Below, piece after piece: positions 10,149 through 19,911 of a DNA stretch of 64,000 bases (positions within the stretch are counted from its first letter, which is position 1; every line of letters begins with the position of its first letter). The notes below the pieces were generated by a model, which saw nothing but the letters and a program-made list of their open reading frames with translations, was not told the origin of the DNA and did no database searches. Made by a program: the position numbers and the translations under genes. Source of the stretch: Burkholderia cenocepacia. GTDB lineage: Bacteria; Pseudomonadota; Gammaproteobacteria; Burkholderiales; Burkholderiaceae. The stretch spans positions 992,001 to 1,056,000 of the forward strand of contig NZ_CP060040.1 in the NCBI RefSeq assembly GCF_014211915.1, given 5' to 3'.

Positions 10149-12731
10149 TCAAACGGTCGCGGGTTCGGCGACGACCGGAATCGCCACGGGCTTGCCGCCC
10201 GCGCGCTCGGCGGGCGTCGCGGGCCGGATCTGGCCGCGCGTCTCGACGAATTCGATGGTCGTGTCCGGCGCGTCGCTGTTCACGAAGTGGCGGAAGCGCT
10301 TGCGCGTCTCCGGATCGGTGACGGCGCGCTTCCATTCGCACTCGTAGGTGTCGACCACGTGCTGCATGTCGGCTTCGAGCTCGGCCGCGATCGCGAGCTT
10401 GTCGTGCACGACGACGTCGATCAGGTAGTCGAGGCCGCCTTCGAGGTTGTCGCGCCACACGCTGGTGCGTTGCAGCCGGTCGGCCGTGCGCACGTAGAAC
10501 ATCAGGAAGCGGTCGATATAACGGATCAGCGTGTCGCGATCGAGATCGGACGCGAGCAGTTCCGCGTGGCGCGGCTTCATCCCGCCGTTGCCGCACACGT
10601 ACAGGTTCCAGCCCTTCTCGGTCGCGATGATGCCGACGTCCTTGCCTTGCGCTTCCGCGCACTCGCGCGTGCAGCCGGACACGCCGAACTTGATCTTGTG
10701 CGGCGCGCGCAGCCCCTTGTAGCGGTTCTCCAGGTCGATCGCGAGGCCGACCGAATCGTCGACGCCGTAGCGGCACCACGTCGACCCGACGCACGACTTC
10801 ACGGTGCGCAGCGCCTTGCCGTACGCGTGCCCCGATTCGAAGCCCGCCGCGATCAGTTCCTCCCAGATCGACGGCAGCTGCTCGACGCGCGCACCGAACA
10901 GGTCGACGCGCTGGCCGCCCGTGATCTTCGTGTACAGGCCGTATTTTTTCGCGACCTGGCCGACCGCGATCAGCCCTTCCGGCGTGACTTCGCCGCCCGG
11001 CATGCGCGGCACGACCGAATACGTGCCGTCGCGCTGGATGTTCGCGAGGTAGTAGTCGTTCGAATCCTGCAGCCCCGCGTGCTCCTTCTTCAGCACGAAC
11101 TCGTTGAAACACGACGCGAGGATGCCCGCGACGGCCGGCTTGCACACGTCGCAGCCGAGACCGCGGCCGTGCTTGTGCAGCAGTGCGTCGAACGTCGTGA
11201 TGCGCTCGACGCGGATCAGGTGGAACAGCTCCTGACGCGAATACGGGAAGTGCTCGCACAGATGGTTGTTGACCGCGAGGCCCTGCTTCTTCATCTCGGC
11301 CTTCATGATCTGCGTGACGAGCGGCACGCAGCCGCCGCACGACGTGCCGGCGCCCGTGCAGGTCTTCAGCGCGCCGAGGCTCGTCGCGCCGTCGGCCACG
11401 GCCGCGCAGATCTGCGACTTCGACACGTTGTTGCACGAGCAGATTTGCGCGCCTTCCGGCAGCGCGTCGACACCGATCGCCGGCTTCGCGGCGCCGTCCG
11501 ACGACGGCAGGATCAGGAATTCCGGCGACTCGGGCAGCTCGATGCGGTTCAGCATCATCTGCAGCAGCGTGCCGTACTCGGCGGCGTCGCCGACCATCAC
11601 CGCGCCGTGCAGGAACTTGCCGCAGTCGGACACCACGAGCTTCTTGTAGACCTGGCGGCGCTCATCCGCGTACTGGTAGGTGCGGCTGCCGGCCGTCGTG
11701 CCGTGCGCGTCGCCGATGCTCGCGACGTCGACGCCCATCAGCTTCAGCTTCGTGCTCATGTCGGCGCCGGCGAACGCGGCCGCCGCCGCTTCGTCGGCGT
11801 CGCCCGCGAGCTGCTTCGCGACCACGCGCGCCATGTCGTAGCCGGGCGCGACGAGGCCGTACACCGTGCCGTTCCAGGCCGCGCATTCGCCGATCGCATA
11901 GATGTCGGCGTCGCTCGTGCGGCACGCGTCGTCGATCGCGACGCCGCCGCGCGGACCGATGTCGAGCCCGCACGCGCGGGCCAGTTCGTCGCGCGCGCGG
12001 ATGCCGGCCGAGAACACGATCATGTCCGTGTCGAGATGCGTGCCGTCGGCGAACGCCATCCGGTGCGCGCCTTCCTCACCGTCGACGATTTCGAGCGTGT
12101 TCTTGCCGGTATGCACGGTCACGCCGAGCGCCTCGATCTTCGAACGCAGCATCCGGCCGCCGCCGTCGTCGACCTGCACGGCCATCAGGCGCGGCGCGAA
12201 TTCGACCACGTGCGTATCGAGCCCCATGTCGCGCAGCGCCTTCGCGCATTCGAGGCCGAGCAACCCGCCGCCGATCACGACGCCGCGCTTCGCGTGCGCG
12301 CCGCACGCCTGCATCGCCTCGAGATCCTCGATCGTCCGGTACACGAAGCAGCCCGCGCGCTCGCGGCCCGGCACCGGCGGCACGAACGGCCGCGAGCCGG
12401 TGGCGAGCACCAGCTTGTCGTACGCGAGCGTTTCGCCCGATGCGAGCGTGACCGTATGCGCGGCGCGGTCGATCGATGCGACCTGCGCGTTCAGGCGCAG
12501 GTCGAACTGCGGATGACGCTCGAAGAAGCCCGGTTCGACCAGCGACAGGTCGTCCGCCGACTTGCCCGCGAAGAATTCCGACAGGTGCACGCGATCGTAG
12601 GCCGGGCGCGGTTCCTCGCCGAGCACGGTGACCTGCAGCGCGCCTGCCGTGCCGGCCGCGCCGGCTTGCGCCGCGACGCATTCGAGGAGCTTGTGGCCGA
12701 CCATGCCGTGGCCGATGACGATGAGTTTCAT
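10149..12731 (-). CDS. nirB: Assimilatory nitrite reductase (NADH) large subunit, NirB
   Basis: 860-residue sirohaem enzyme that reduces nitrite to ammonium with NADH. An N-terminal FAD/NAD module (GHGMVGHK at 7-14, second GGGLLGLE at 154-161) spans about 1-400. The BFD-like 2Fe-2S domain carries C431, C433, C465 and C468. The C-terminal half has the ferredoxin-like half domain and the sirohaem/4Fe-4S cysteines C647, C653, C687 and C691 (SCVGSTWCRYG and GVSGCTREC). All expected cofactor ligands are intact. It sits 21 bp after the nitrate transporter gene and ahead of nirD. Sirohaem supply is served by the divergent cobA gene. Confidence 0.97.
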   Translation of the reverse strand: MKLIVIGHGMVGHKLLECVAAQAGAAGTAGALQVTVLGEEPRPAYDRVHLSEFFAGKSADDLSLVEPGFFERHPQFDLRLNAQVASIDRAAHTVTLASGETLAYDKLVLATGSRPFVPPVPGRERAGCFVYRTIEDLEAMQACGAHAKRGVVIGGGLLGLECAKALRDMGLDTHVVEFAPRLMAVQVDDGGGRMLRSKIEALGVTVHTGKNTLEIVDGEEGAHRMAFADGTHLDTDMIVFSAGIRARDELARACGLDIGPRGGVAIDDACRTSDADIYAIGECAAWNGTVYGLVAPGYDMARVVAKQLAGDADEAAAAAFAGADMSTKLKLMGVDVASIGDAHGTTAGSRTYQYADERRQVYKKLVVSDCGKFLHGAVMVGDAAEYGTLLQMMLNRIELPESPEFLILPSSDGAAKPAIGVDALPEGAQICSCNNVSKSQICAAVADGATSLGALKTCTGAGTSCGGCVPLVTQIMKAEMKKQGLAVNNHLCEHFPYSRQELFHLIRVERITTFDALLHKHGRGLGCDVCKPAVAGILASCFNEFVLKKEHAGLQDSNDYYLANIQRDGTYSVVPRMPGGEVTPEGLIAVGQVAKKYGLYTKITGGQRVDLFGARVEQLPSIWEELIAAGFESGHAYGKALRTVKSCVGSTWCRYGVDDSVGLAIDLENRYKGLRAPHKIKFGVSGCTRECAEAQGKDVGIIATEKGWNLYVCGNGGMKPRHAELLASDLDRDTLIRYIDRFLMFYVRTADRLQRTSVWRDNLEGGLDYLIDVVVHDKLAIAAELEADMQHVVDTYECEWKRAVTDPETRKRFRHFVNSDAPDTTIEFVETRGQIRPATPAERAGGKPVAIPVVAEPATV

Positions 12732-12752
12732 GATGACGGTTCCTTCGGTCGA

Positions 12753-14078
12753 TCAGTTCGCGGCGCCGGCGGCGGCCAGCGCGCGATCGCGCAGCTCGGC
12801 TTCGCGCGCCTTGTGTTCTTCGCTGAAGCGCACGGCCATCGCGCACAACGCGGTCGCGGTCACCGCGAGGCCGAGCAGGCTCAGCGTCTGCTGCACGTCG
12901 CCGACACCCTTCAGCAGGAAAGCCGCGGCCACCGCGCCGACGTTGCCGCCCGCGCCGACGATCCCCGCGACGCCGCCGAGCGCCTTGCGGTCGATGAACG
13001 GCACGAGCGCGTAGGTCGCGCCGCACGCCATGTGCGTGAACAGGCCGAAGGCCAGCATCGCGACGAGGGCCATGCCGATGCCTTGCGCGTGCGAGAACCA
13101 GATCAGCCCGAGCCCTTCGCCGATGATCAGCGCGCACAGCAGCGTCGCGCGCACGTCGAGGCTGCGGCGGGCAGCGATCTTGTCGGACAGCCAGCCGCCG
13201 AGCGCGCGCGCGAACAGGGCGAGCAGCCCGAACATCCCGACCGCGAAACCGGCGTCCTTCAGCGACAGCTTGAAGTGATCGACGTAGTACAGCGCGGCGA
13301 TGTTGTGGATGAACACCTCGACGCCGAAGCACGCGCCGTACGTGACGAACAGCATCCATACGCGGTAGTTGCCGCAGGCCCTGAAGAAGCTCGCCCAGCC
13401 GCCCTTCTTGCCGCTGTCGACCGTCACGCCCTGCTTGCGCAGCGCGACGAAATCGCCTTGCGGGCAGTCCTGCGTGAAGCGCCAGTACGCCCATGCCATC
13501 GCGAGCATCGCCACGCCCGGCACGACCAGCGCGATGCGCCACGACGAATCCTCGCCGAAGCCGAGCATCAGCCCGGCGGCGACGAGCAACGGCATCAGCG
13601 CCTGCGTCGCGCCCGCGCCGGCATTGCCCCAGCCGGCCGTCGTCGCGTTCGCGGTGCCGACCACATTCGGCGCGAACATCACCGACGTGTGGTATTGCGT
13701 GATCACGAAGCCCGCACCGATCGCGCCGATGCCGAGCCGGCAGATCAGGAACCACAGGTAGTCGTGCGTGAACGACACGGCGAACACGGGAATCGCGCCG
13801 AGCAGCAGCAGGCCCGCGTACACGCGGCGCGGGCCGAAGCGGTCGCACAGCGGGCCGACCAGCAGCCGCACGGCGATCGTCGCGGCCACCGCGGCGATGT
13901 TGATGTTGGCGACTTGCGCCGCCGTGAGATGGAATTCGCGCGCGATCAGCGGCATCAGCGGCGCGCACGCGAACCACGCGAAGAAGCAAACGAAGAACGC
14001 CATCCACGTCAGATGGAACGCGCGCATCGGCGCGGTGCGGAGGCTGAAGAGATCGATACGGGTAGCTTTGTCGGTCAT
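12753..14078 (-). CDS. narK: NarK/NasA-family nitrate transporter (MFS)
   Basis: 441-residue major facilitator of the nitrate/nitrite porter family, about 12 membrane segments. The family signature appears as AGWGNAGAGATQALMP near residue 150 and GVAGIVGAGGNVGAVAAAF near residue 370, the two glycine-rich nitrate motifs. The ATG at 14078 is chosen; an alternative TTG four codons upstream lies against the end of the leader terminator, and a GGCGGA precedes the ATG. First gene of the nitrate assimilation operon, directly behind the ANTAR/terminator leader. Confidence 0.93.
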   Translation of the reverse strand: MTDKATRIDLFSLRTAPMRAFHLTWMAFFVCFFAWFACAPLMPLIAREFHLTAAQVANINIAAVAATIAVRLLVGPLCDRFGPRRVYAGLLLLGAIPVFAVSFTHDYLWFLICRLGIGAIGAGFVITQYHTSVMFAPNVVGTANATTAGWGNAGAGATQALMPLLVAAGLMLGFGEDSSWRIALVVPGVAMLAMAWAYWRFTQDCPQGDFVALRKQGVTVDSGKKGGWASFFRACGNYRVWMLFVTYGACFGVEVFIHNIAALYYVDHFKLSLKDAGFAVGMFGLLALFARALGGWLSDKIAARRSLDVRATLLCALIIGEGLGLIWFSHAQGIGMALVAMLAFGLFTHMACGATYALVPFIDRKALGGVAGIVGAGGNVGAVAAAFLLKGVGDVQQTLSLLGLAVTATALCAMAVRFSEEHKAREAELRDRALAAAGAAN

Positions 14079-14093
14079 GTCATCCGCCAAACG

Positions 14094-14149
14094 AAAAACG
14101 GCGTCCTGCGCACCCGGTCTCGTCGAGACCTGATACGTAGGACGCCGTT
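14094..14149 (-). terminator. Intrinsic terminator (attenuator) in the nitrate operon leader
   Basis: On the minus strand an 11-bp perfect stem, AACGGCGTCCT and AGGACGCCGTT, encloses a second small hairpin (GGTCTC-GAC-GAGACC) and ends in five T residues, only 15 bases before the transporter start codon. Its position before the first gene shows it is an attenuator rather than an end-of-gene terminator. Its 5' arm overlaps the second ANTAR hairpin, so the two structures exclude one another. Confidence 0.88.
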
Positions 14150-14217
14150 GCCCATGAAGCCCGTTGCCGGGCGCGTCGGTATTCGGTACTGCGGACGGAT
14201 CGCCATTGACCCGTCCG
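14140..14217 (-). promoter_or_regulatory. Two-hairpin ANTAR (NasT) antitermination element
   Basis: Minus-strand RNA begins with hairpin P1 (14192-14217): stem CGGACGGGTC / GATCCGTCCG, ten pairs including one G-U, hexaloop AATGGC. Hairpin P2 (14140-14153) is GGGC / GTCC closing hexaloop AACGGC. Both loops have A at position 1 and G at position 4, the pattern recognised by ANTAR-domain antiterminators, and differ from each other at one base. The linker is 38 bases. P2 uses bases of the terminator 5' arm, so binding of NasT to P1/P2 should prevent termination. The nasT and nasS genes lie in the divergent operon. Confidence 0.85.
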
Positions 14218-14228
14218 AACGAGCTAAC

Positions 14229-14243
14229 GCAAGCGACGTGCCA
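14229..14243 (-). promoter_or_regulatory. Sigma-54 promoter of the nitrate assimilation operon
   Basis: The minus strand reads TGGCACGTCGCTTGC, an exact match to TGGCAC-N5-TTGC with the obligatory GG and GC ten bases apart. Transcription is predicted to begin about 12 bases after the GC, at 14217, which is the first base of ANTAR hairpin P1. Confidence 0.88.
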
Positions 14244-14344
14244 TGTCCGCGTCGATCACGCCGCGCGCCCCACCGCACAAGGCGCAGCGGGCATCGGGCA
14301 CGTCACCGCGGCGCGCGGTGCGCTCTCCGTCGCGATGCACCGGG

Positions 14345-14380
14345 GCACAGATGTGGTGCGCTGCAGCACTGTCGTCGTGC
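14345..14380 (-). promoter_or_regulatory. Tandem NtrC-type enhancer sites
   Basis: Two sites of the form GCAC-N7-GTGC at 14345-14359 and 14366-14380. Their centres are 21 bp apart (two helical turns) and lie about 110-140 bp upstream of the sigma-54 promoter, the usual arrangement of NtrC enhancers. They fit nitrogen-limitation control of the nitrate operon. They could also act on the divergent cobA-nasT-nasS genes. The remaining stretch 14381-14732 contains no gene and no promoter I could define. Confidence 0.72.
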
Positions 14381-14732
14381 GGCATCGCGTGCGCGCGGAC
14401 GGGGCACGATGCACACCGATGCGGCATGGCGACCGCGCGCGCGTGGCGAGCACATGCGCGCTCGCGGCCATCGCACGGTGCGCGGCGCCGCGCCCAGGCC
14501 GCGTCGTCGCGCCGGTTGGCCCGGATATTGCTGAACCTTCGTCACACCGGCAACGGCGCCGGTGGGCAGTCCCCGCAAACCCTGCTCGCCCGTCACCGCG
14601 AGCCCTTCAGGACAACGGCGTCCCTCCGTGCACGGCACGGCCGGATGCCGGTGCGTTTCGACCGCCTCCGCCGCCGAGCAACAACGCGACATCAGACCGC
14701 CGCAGCGATGCGATGCGGCACAGGAACACGAC

Positions 14733-15494
14733 ATGACGACAGGCAAAGTCACGCTGCTGGGCGCCGGCCCCGGCGATCCCGATCTCCTCACGCTGAAGGC
14801 GGTGAAGGCGCTGGCCGCCGCCGACGTGCTGCTGCTCGACGATCTCGTCGCGCCCGGCATCGTCGAACTCGCGCCGCGGGCGCGCGTGATCCGTGTCGGC
14901 AAGCGCGGCGGCTGCCGCTCCACGCCGCAGGCGTTCATCGAGAAACTGATGCGCCGCTACGCGCTGCGCGGCGCGCACGTGGTGCGCGTGAAAGGCGGCG
15001 ACGCGCTGCTGTTCGGGCGCGCTGGCGAGGAACTCGCGACGCTGCGCGCGGCCGCGATTCCGGTCGAGATCGTCAACGGCATCTCGGCGGGATTCGCCGC
15101 CGCCGCGAGCCTCGGCATCTCGCTCACGCACCGCGAGCACTGCCAGGGCGTCACGTTCGTCACCGCGCACCGCCAGGATCATGGCGAACCCGACTGGGCA
15201 CGGCTCGCGGCGACCGGCACGACGCTCGCGATCTACATGGGGATGAGCCGCGTCGACAGCATCGCGGCGGGCCTGCTCGCCGCGCTGCCCGCGTCGACGC
15301 CGGCGGCGGCCGTGCAATGGGCCGGCACGCCCGACGAACGTCGCTGGACCGGCACGCTGGGCACGCTCGCGCGCGGCATCGAAGCCGAGCGGCTGGGCAG
15401 CCCGGCCGTGATCCTCGTCGGCGGCGCGATCGGCGCAGCAGCCGCGCAAGGCGCGAGCACGGCAACCGGCGCGGCGCTTGCGCGAGCCGCCTGA
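14733..15494 (+). CDS. cobA: Uroporphyrinogen-III C-methyltransferase
   Basis: 253-residue SAM-dependent methyltransferase that makes precorrin-2, the precursor of sirohaem. The family start VTLLGAGPGDPDLLTLKAVKA and the second signature VVRVKGGDALLFGRAGEE are both clear. Length matches the single-domain CobA/SUMT form with no fused dehydrogenase (CysG) part. Upstream in-frame codons lack family sequence, so the ATG at 14733 is preferred. Its place beside nirB suggests it supplies sirohaem for nitrite reductase. Confidence 0.93.
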   Translation: MTTGKVTLLGAGPGDPDLLTLKAVKALAAADVLLLDDLVAPGIVELAPRARVIRVGKRGGCRSTPQAFIEKLMRRYALRGAHVVRVKGGDALLFGRAGEELATLRAAAIPVEIVNGISAGFAAAASLGISLTHREHCQGVTFVTAHRQDHGEPDWARLAATGTTLAIYMGMSRVDSIAAGLLAALPASTPAAAVQWAGTPDERRWTGTLGTLARGIEAERLGSPAVILVGGAIGAAAAQGASTATGAALARAA

Positions 15495-15614
15495 CATGCG
15501 CGGTATCGCACGGCTTCGGCCGCTTCCCGGTTCCTGCCCCTCCGGCCGCGCATGCGGCCTGCGTGCATCGTCCGCCCCCTGCATCGACGCGTCCCTGCCC
15601 CTGTTGCCCGCCTC

Positions 15615-16211
15615 ATGAGTTCGTCCGCCCTGCCCACCCGCCTGCGCGTGCTGCTCGTCACCGACACCGACAAGCCGATCGGCGAACTCGGCGACGCGCT
15701 CGCGCGCCTCGGCTACGAGATGCTGAACGACGTCGCGACGCCCGCGCGCCTGCCGGCGGCCGTCGAGGAGCAACGCCCCGACGTCGTGATCATCGATACC
15801 GATTCGCCGTCGCGCGACACGCTCGAACAGCTCGCCGTCATGCATGCGACCGCCCCGCGCCCCGTGCTGATGTTCAGCCACGACGCCGACCAGGAACTGA
15901 TCCGCGCGGCGGTCGGCGCGGGTGTCAGTGCGTATCTCGTCGAAGGGTTGTCGGCCGAGCGTCTCGCGCCGATTCTCGAAGTCGCGCTCGCGCGCTTCTC
16001 GCACGACGATGCGCTGCGCCGCCGGCTGGCCGACGTCGAGCGCGAACTCGCGGAACGCAAGCTGATCGACCGTGCGAAACGCGTGCTGATGGACCAGCGC
16101 AAGCTCTCCGAACACGATGCGTATGCGGCGCTGCGCAAGCGCGCGATGGATCAGGGCCTGCGCATCGTCGACGTCGCGCGACAATTGCTCGACGCGTCAC
16201 CCCAGCCATGA
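15615..16211 (+). CDS. nasT: NasT-type ANTAR response regulator/antiterminator
   Basis: 198 residues. The N-terminal ~125 residues are a receiver-like domain (VLLVTDTDKPIGELGDAL) and the C-terminal ~60 form the ANTAR three-helix RNA-binding domain (RAKRVLMDQRKLSEHDAYAALRKRAMD is its core, split over two helices). Domain order matches NasT/AmiR-class antiterminators. The ATG at 15615 opens the receiver domain. Its stop overlaps the start of nasS (ATGA), implying translational coupling with the sensor that is known to sequester NasT when nitrate is absent. Likely targets are the two hairpins at 14140-14217. Confidence 0.92.
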   Translation: MSSSALPTRLRVLLVTDTDKPIGELGDALARLGYEMLNDVATPARLPAAVEEQRPDVVIIDTDSPSRDTLEQLAVMHATAPRPVLMFSHDADQELIRAAVGAGVSAYLVEGLSAERLAPILEVALARFSHDDALRRRLADVERELAERKLIDRAKRVLMDQRKLSEHDAYAALRKRAMDQGLRIVDVARQLLDASPQP

Positions 16212-17269
16212 GTGCCATGCATACCTCTCCTCCCGCCGCGCCGGAACGCGCGCATCTTCGCCTCGGGTTCGTCGCGCTCAGCGACGCGGCCCCGCTGATC
16301 GTCGCGCAGCGCCTGAACCTCGGCGCGCGTCATGGCCTCACGCTCGAATTGAGTCGCCAGCCGTCGTGGGCGGCCGTGCGCGACAAGCTGCTCAGCGGCG
16401 AGCTCGATGCCGCGCACGCGCTGTACGGGCTCGTCTGCGGGCTGCAGCTCGGCATCGGCGGCCCGCAGGCCGACATGGCCGCGCTGATGGTGCTGAACCG
16501 TAACGGCCAGGCGATCACGCTGTCGCGCGGCCTCGCCGACGCGTACCGCGAAACCGCCAACGTGCGCGCCGCGTTCGCGACGCTCGGCCGCAAGCCGCTG
16601 CTCGCGCAGACCTTTCCGACCGGCACGCACGCGATGTGGCTGAACGCGTGGCTCGCGTCGCACGACGTCGATCCGCTGCGCGACGTGCGCAGCGTCGTGA
16701 TCCCGCCGCCCGAAATGGTCGCCGCGCTCGCGGGCGGCGAGCTCGACGGCTTCTGCGCGGGCGAGCCGTGGCACGCGGTGGCCGAAGCGTGCGGCGCCGG
16801 CCGCACCGTCGCCGTCACGAGCGAGGTCTGGCCCGATCATCCGGAGAAGGTGCTCGCGACGCGGCGCGATTTCGTCGCGCTGTATCCGGCCACCGCGCGT
16901 GCGCTGGTCCGCACGCTCGTCGATGCGTGCGCGTGGCTCGACAGCCCCGCGCACCGTCGCGAGGCGGCCGACTGGCTCGCGTCGCCCGACGCGCTCGGCG
17001 TGCCGGCCCGGCTGATCGCGCCGCGCCTGCTCGGCGACTACGGCGCGGGGCCGTTCGCCACGCCGCCGCTGCCGATCCGCTTTCACGACGGCGGCGCGGT
17101 GAACCGGCCCGATCCGCGCGAGGGCCTGTGGTTCCTGTCGCAATACCGGCGCTGGGGCATGCTCGACGGCTCGCACGACGACGCGGGCATCGCCGCGGCG
17201 ATCGCGCAGACCGCGTTGTATGATGCTGCGGTCGCCGAAGGCGGCGCAGCGGGCCCGTCGCAGGCGTAG
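16208..17269 (+). CDS. nasS: NasS-type cytoplasmic nitrate/nitrite sensor
   Basis: 353 residues similar to the NrtA/SsuA solute-binding proteins of nitrate ABC transporters (LRLGFVALSDAAPLIVAQ, then GELDAAHALYGLVCGLQLGIGG, then FCAGEPWHAVAEACGAGRTV). It has no signal peptide and no ABC transporter genes are nearby, which fits NasS, a cytoplasmic sensor that releases NasT on binding nitrate or nitrite. It overlaps nasT by four bases. Confidence 0.9.
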   Translation: MSAMHTSPPAAPERAHLRLGFVALSDAAPLIVAQRLNLGARHGLTLELSRQPSWAAVRDKLLSGELDAAHALYGLVCGLQLGIGGPQADMAALMVLNRNGQAITLSRGLADAYRETANVRAAFATLGRKPLLAQTFPTGTHAMWLNAWLASHDVDPLRDVRSVVIPPPEMVAALAGGELDGFCAGEPWHAVAEACGAGRTVAVTSEVWPDHPEKVLATRRDFVALYPATARALVRTLVDACAWLDSPAHRREAADWLASPDALGVPARLIAPRLLGDYGAGPFATPPLPIRFHDGGAVNRPDPREGLWFLSQYRRWGMLDGSHDDAGIAAAIAQTALYDAAVAEGGAAGPSQA

Positions 17270-17409
17270 GGCGTAGCCGTAGGCGCACCGCGCAGTGCAG
17301 CCGGTGCGCGCCGGGGTCACGCCGAGCCGGCGGCCTTGCCGCTGCCCGCCTGTGCCGCCCATGCCGCTCGCACGGCACCGCCTTGCCACTCCGTCCCCGC
17401 TCCGAATCG

Positions 17410-18009
17410 ATGCCGAAACGAACGCGCGCGCCGCTCGACGTGCTGCTCACCGAAATCCGCGCGTGCCGTGCATGCGAAGCAGACCTGCCGCTCGGCCCGC
17501 GCCCGGTCGTGCGCGCGCATCGCGACGCACGCATCCTGATCGTCGGGCAAGCGCCGGGCGCACGCGTCCATGCCAGCGGCATTCCGTGGGACGACGCGAG
17601 CGGCAAGCGGCTGCGCGGCTGGCTCGGCGTCGACGCCGACACCTTCTACGACGAGACGCGCTTCGCGATCGTGCCGATGGGCTTCTGCTACCCGGGCCGC
17701 GGCGCGAGCGGCGACAACCCGCCGCGCCCCGAATGCGCGCCACTGTGGATGGACCGGCTGCTGGCCGAACTGCCGTCGGTCCGGCTCACGCTGCTGATCG
17801 GCCAGTACGCGCAGCGGCATTTCCTGCGCGGCGCGCGCAAGGCGACGCTGACCGACACCGTGCAGGCTTGGCGCGACTACGGCCCCGCGATCCTGCCGCT
17901 GCCGCATCCGTCGCCGCGCAACCAGGCATGGTTCAAGCACCATCCGTGGTTCGACGCCGAGGTCGTGCCCGAGCTGCGGCGCCGGATCGCATCGCTCGCG
18001 GCAGGCTGA
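17410..18009 (+). CDS. Uracil-DNA glycosylase, 4Fe-4S family (COG1573)
   Basis: 199 residues. The catalytic loop GQAPG is at 46-50 and HPSPRN carries the C-terminal base-flipping motif. Four cysteines in the pattern C19-X2-C22 and, further on, C-X15-C (FCYPGRG to PEC) match the iron-sulfur ligands of family 4/5 glycosylases. A role in uracil removal is inferred from the family; some members act elsewhere. An ATG nine codons earlier is possible, but homologous sequence begins at MPKRTR. It follows nasS by 140 bp and is probably functionally unrelated to nitrate use. Confidence 0.85.
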   Translation: MPKRTRAPLDVLLTEIRACRACEADLPLGPRPVVRAHRDARILIVGQAPGARVHASGIPWDDASGKRLRGWLGVDADTFYDETRFAIVPMGFCYPGRGASGDNPPRPECAPLWMDRLLAELPSVRLTLLIGQYAQRHFLRGARKATLTDTVQAWRDYGPAILPLPHPSPRNQAWFKHHPWFDAEVVPELRRRIASLAAG

Positions 18010-18097
18010 CCGGGGACGCGGGGCCGCGCCCGTCCCCGTCGCGCCCGGTTCGCTGTACCATCGCGGCTCAACCGCGTCACGAACAACACGATCCTTC

Positions 18098-19039
18098 ATG
18101 CCCTCCACCGCCCCGCCGCGCCTGTACGGGATGCCCGAACGCAGCGACCGGCTCGACTTCTACATCCGCGACCAGGCGTCGCGCCAGGCAATCACCGAGC
18201 CGCACCGGCACGCGTATTTCCAGATCCAGTTCAACCTCGGCGGCGACACCGAGCAGCGCATCGGCGGCGTCACGCGGCCGTTTCCGCGCGGCGCGCTCGC
18301 GTTCGTGCTGCCGCACCGCGAGCACCTGATTCCGCATCCGGAAGGCGCGCACTTCATCGTGATCAACTTCAGCCAGGCGTTCCTGCGCGCCGATCTCGAC
18401 GTCGATCCGCTCGATCTCGAGGACGTGCCCGCGCACCGCTTCCCCGAGCTGACGCCGTTCCGTTTCCAGGAGCACCTCGATTTCATCCTGACCGGCGATA
18501 CGTACGACGAAGCGCGGCGCCTCGCGCTGTGCATGCTCGATGCCGATCGCGTGCGTACGTTCGGCTCGACCACGCTGCTGCGCGGCTATCTGCTGCAGCT
18601 GATCGGGCTCGTCTGCACACAGTACGCGGGCGCGCTCGACAAGCTCGCGCAGCGCGGCGCCCAGCGTGCCGGCCGGCGCGACGCGCTGGCCCGCGTGCTG
18701 CGCCACGTGCGGGCGAACCTGACCCGCGAGGACCTGACGCTCGCCGCGACCGCCGAAGCTGCGTTTCTGTCGCCGAACTACCTCGCGCACCTGGTGCGCA
18801 AGGAAACCGGCAGCACCTTCACCGATCTCGTGACCGATCGGCGGATCGCGCTCGCGCAGTCGCTGCTGGCCCACACCAGCCGGCGCATCGCGGACATCGC
18901 CCGCTCGGTCGGCTTCCGCGACGAAGGGTATTTCGCGCGGCGCTTCCGCGCGCGGGTCGGCGTGTCGCCGAAGGCGTACCGCGACGCGAACGCCGCATTG
19001 CCCGCCGCCGACGACACGCAAGCGGCCGCCGACGCGTAG
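18098..19039 (+). CDS. AraC-family transcriptional regulator
   Basis: 313 residues. The N-terminal cupin-like sensing domain (EPHRHAYFQIQFNLGGDTEQ) is followed by a double helix-turn-helix region at about 195-300 (LSPNYLAHLVRKETGSTF and IADIARSVGFRDEGYFARRF). It is upstream of and co-oriented with the FAH-family gene, separated by 117 bp, which is the only obvious local target. Effector unknown. Confidence 0.9.
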   Translation: MPSTAPPRLYGMPERSDRLDFYIRDQASRQAITEPHRHAYFQIQFNLGGDTEQRIGGVTRPFPRGALAFVLPHREHLIPHPEGAHFIVINFSQAFLRADLDVDPLDLEDVPAHRFPELTPFRFQEHLDFILTGDTYDEARRLALCMLDADRVRTFGSTTLLRGYLLQLIGLVCTQYAGALDKLAQRGAQRAGRRDALARVLRHVRANLTREDLTLAATAEAAFLSPNYLAHLVRKETGSTFTDLVTDRRIALAQSLLAHTSRRIADIARSVGFRDEGYFARRFRARVGVSPKAYRDANAALPAADDTQAAADA

Positions 19040-19156
19040 TTTTGTCCCGGTAAAACGCAGTTGCGTCGCATCCCGGCGCACGCGCGTCGGGTATCGTTGC
19101 ACGCATGCCGGCCGGTGCGCCGGCCATCCGTCTTCCTACCGAACGAGGCCCATCCG

Positions 19157-19855
<699 letters not shown>

Positions 19856-19911
19856 CGCGCCATGCAGGGCGGCCGCCTGCCCGGGCCGCTCAGGCGATAC
19901 CGCGTTGCCGG

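Noticed and set aside
10122..14534. 1470-residue plus-strand open frame
   Set aside because: Entirely opposite nirB and narK, rich in Arg/Ala/His; a GC-rich shadow frame.
14381..14732. Possible cobalamin riboswitch before cobA
   Set aside because: Looked for the conserved B12-box segments and did not find them; nothing else structured was convincing.
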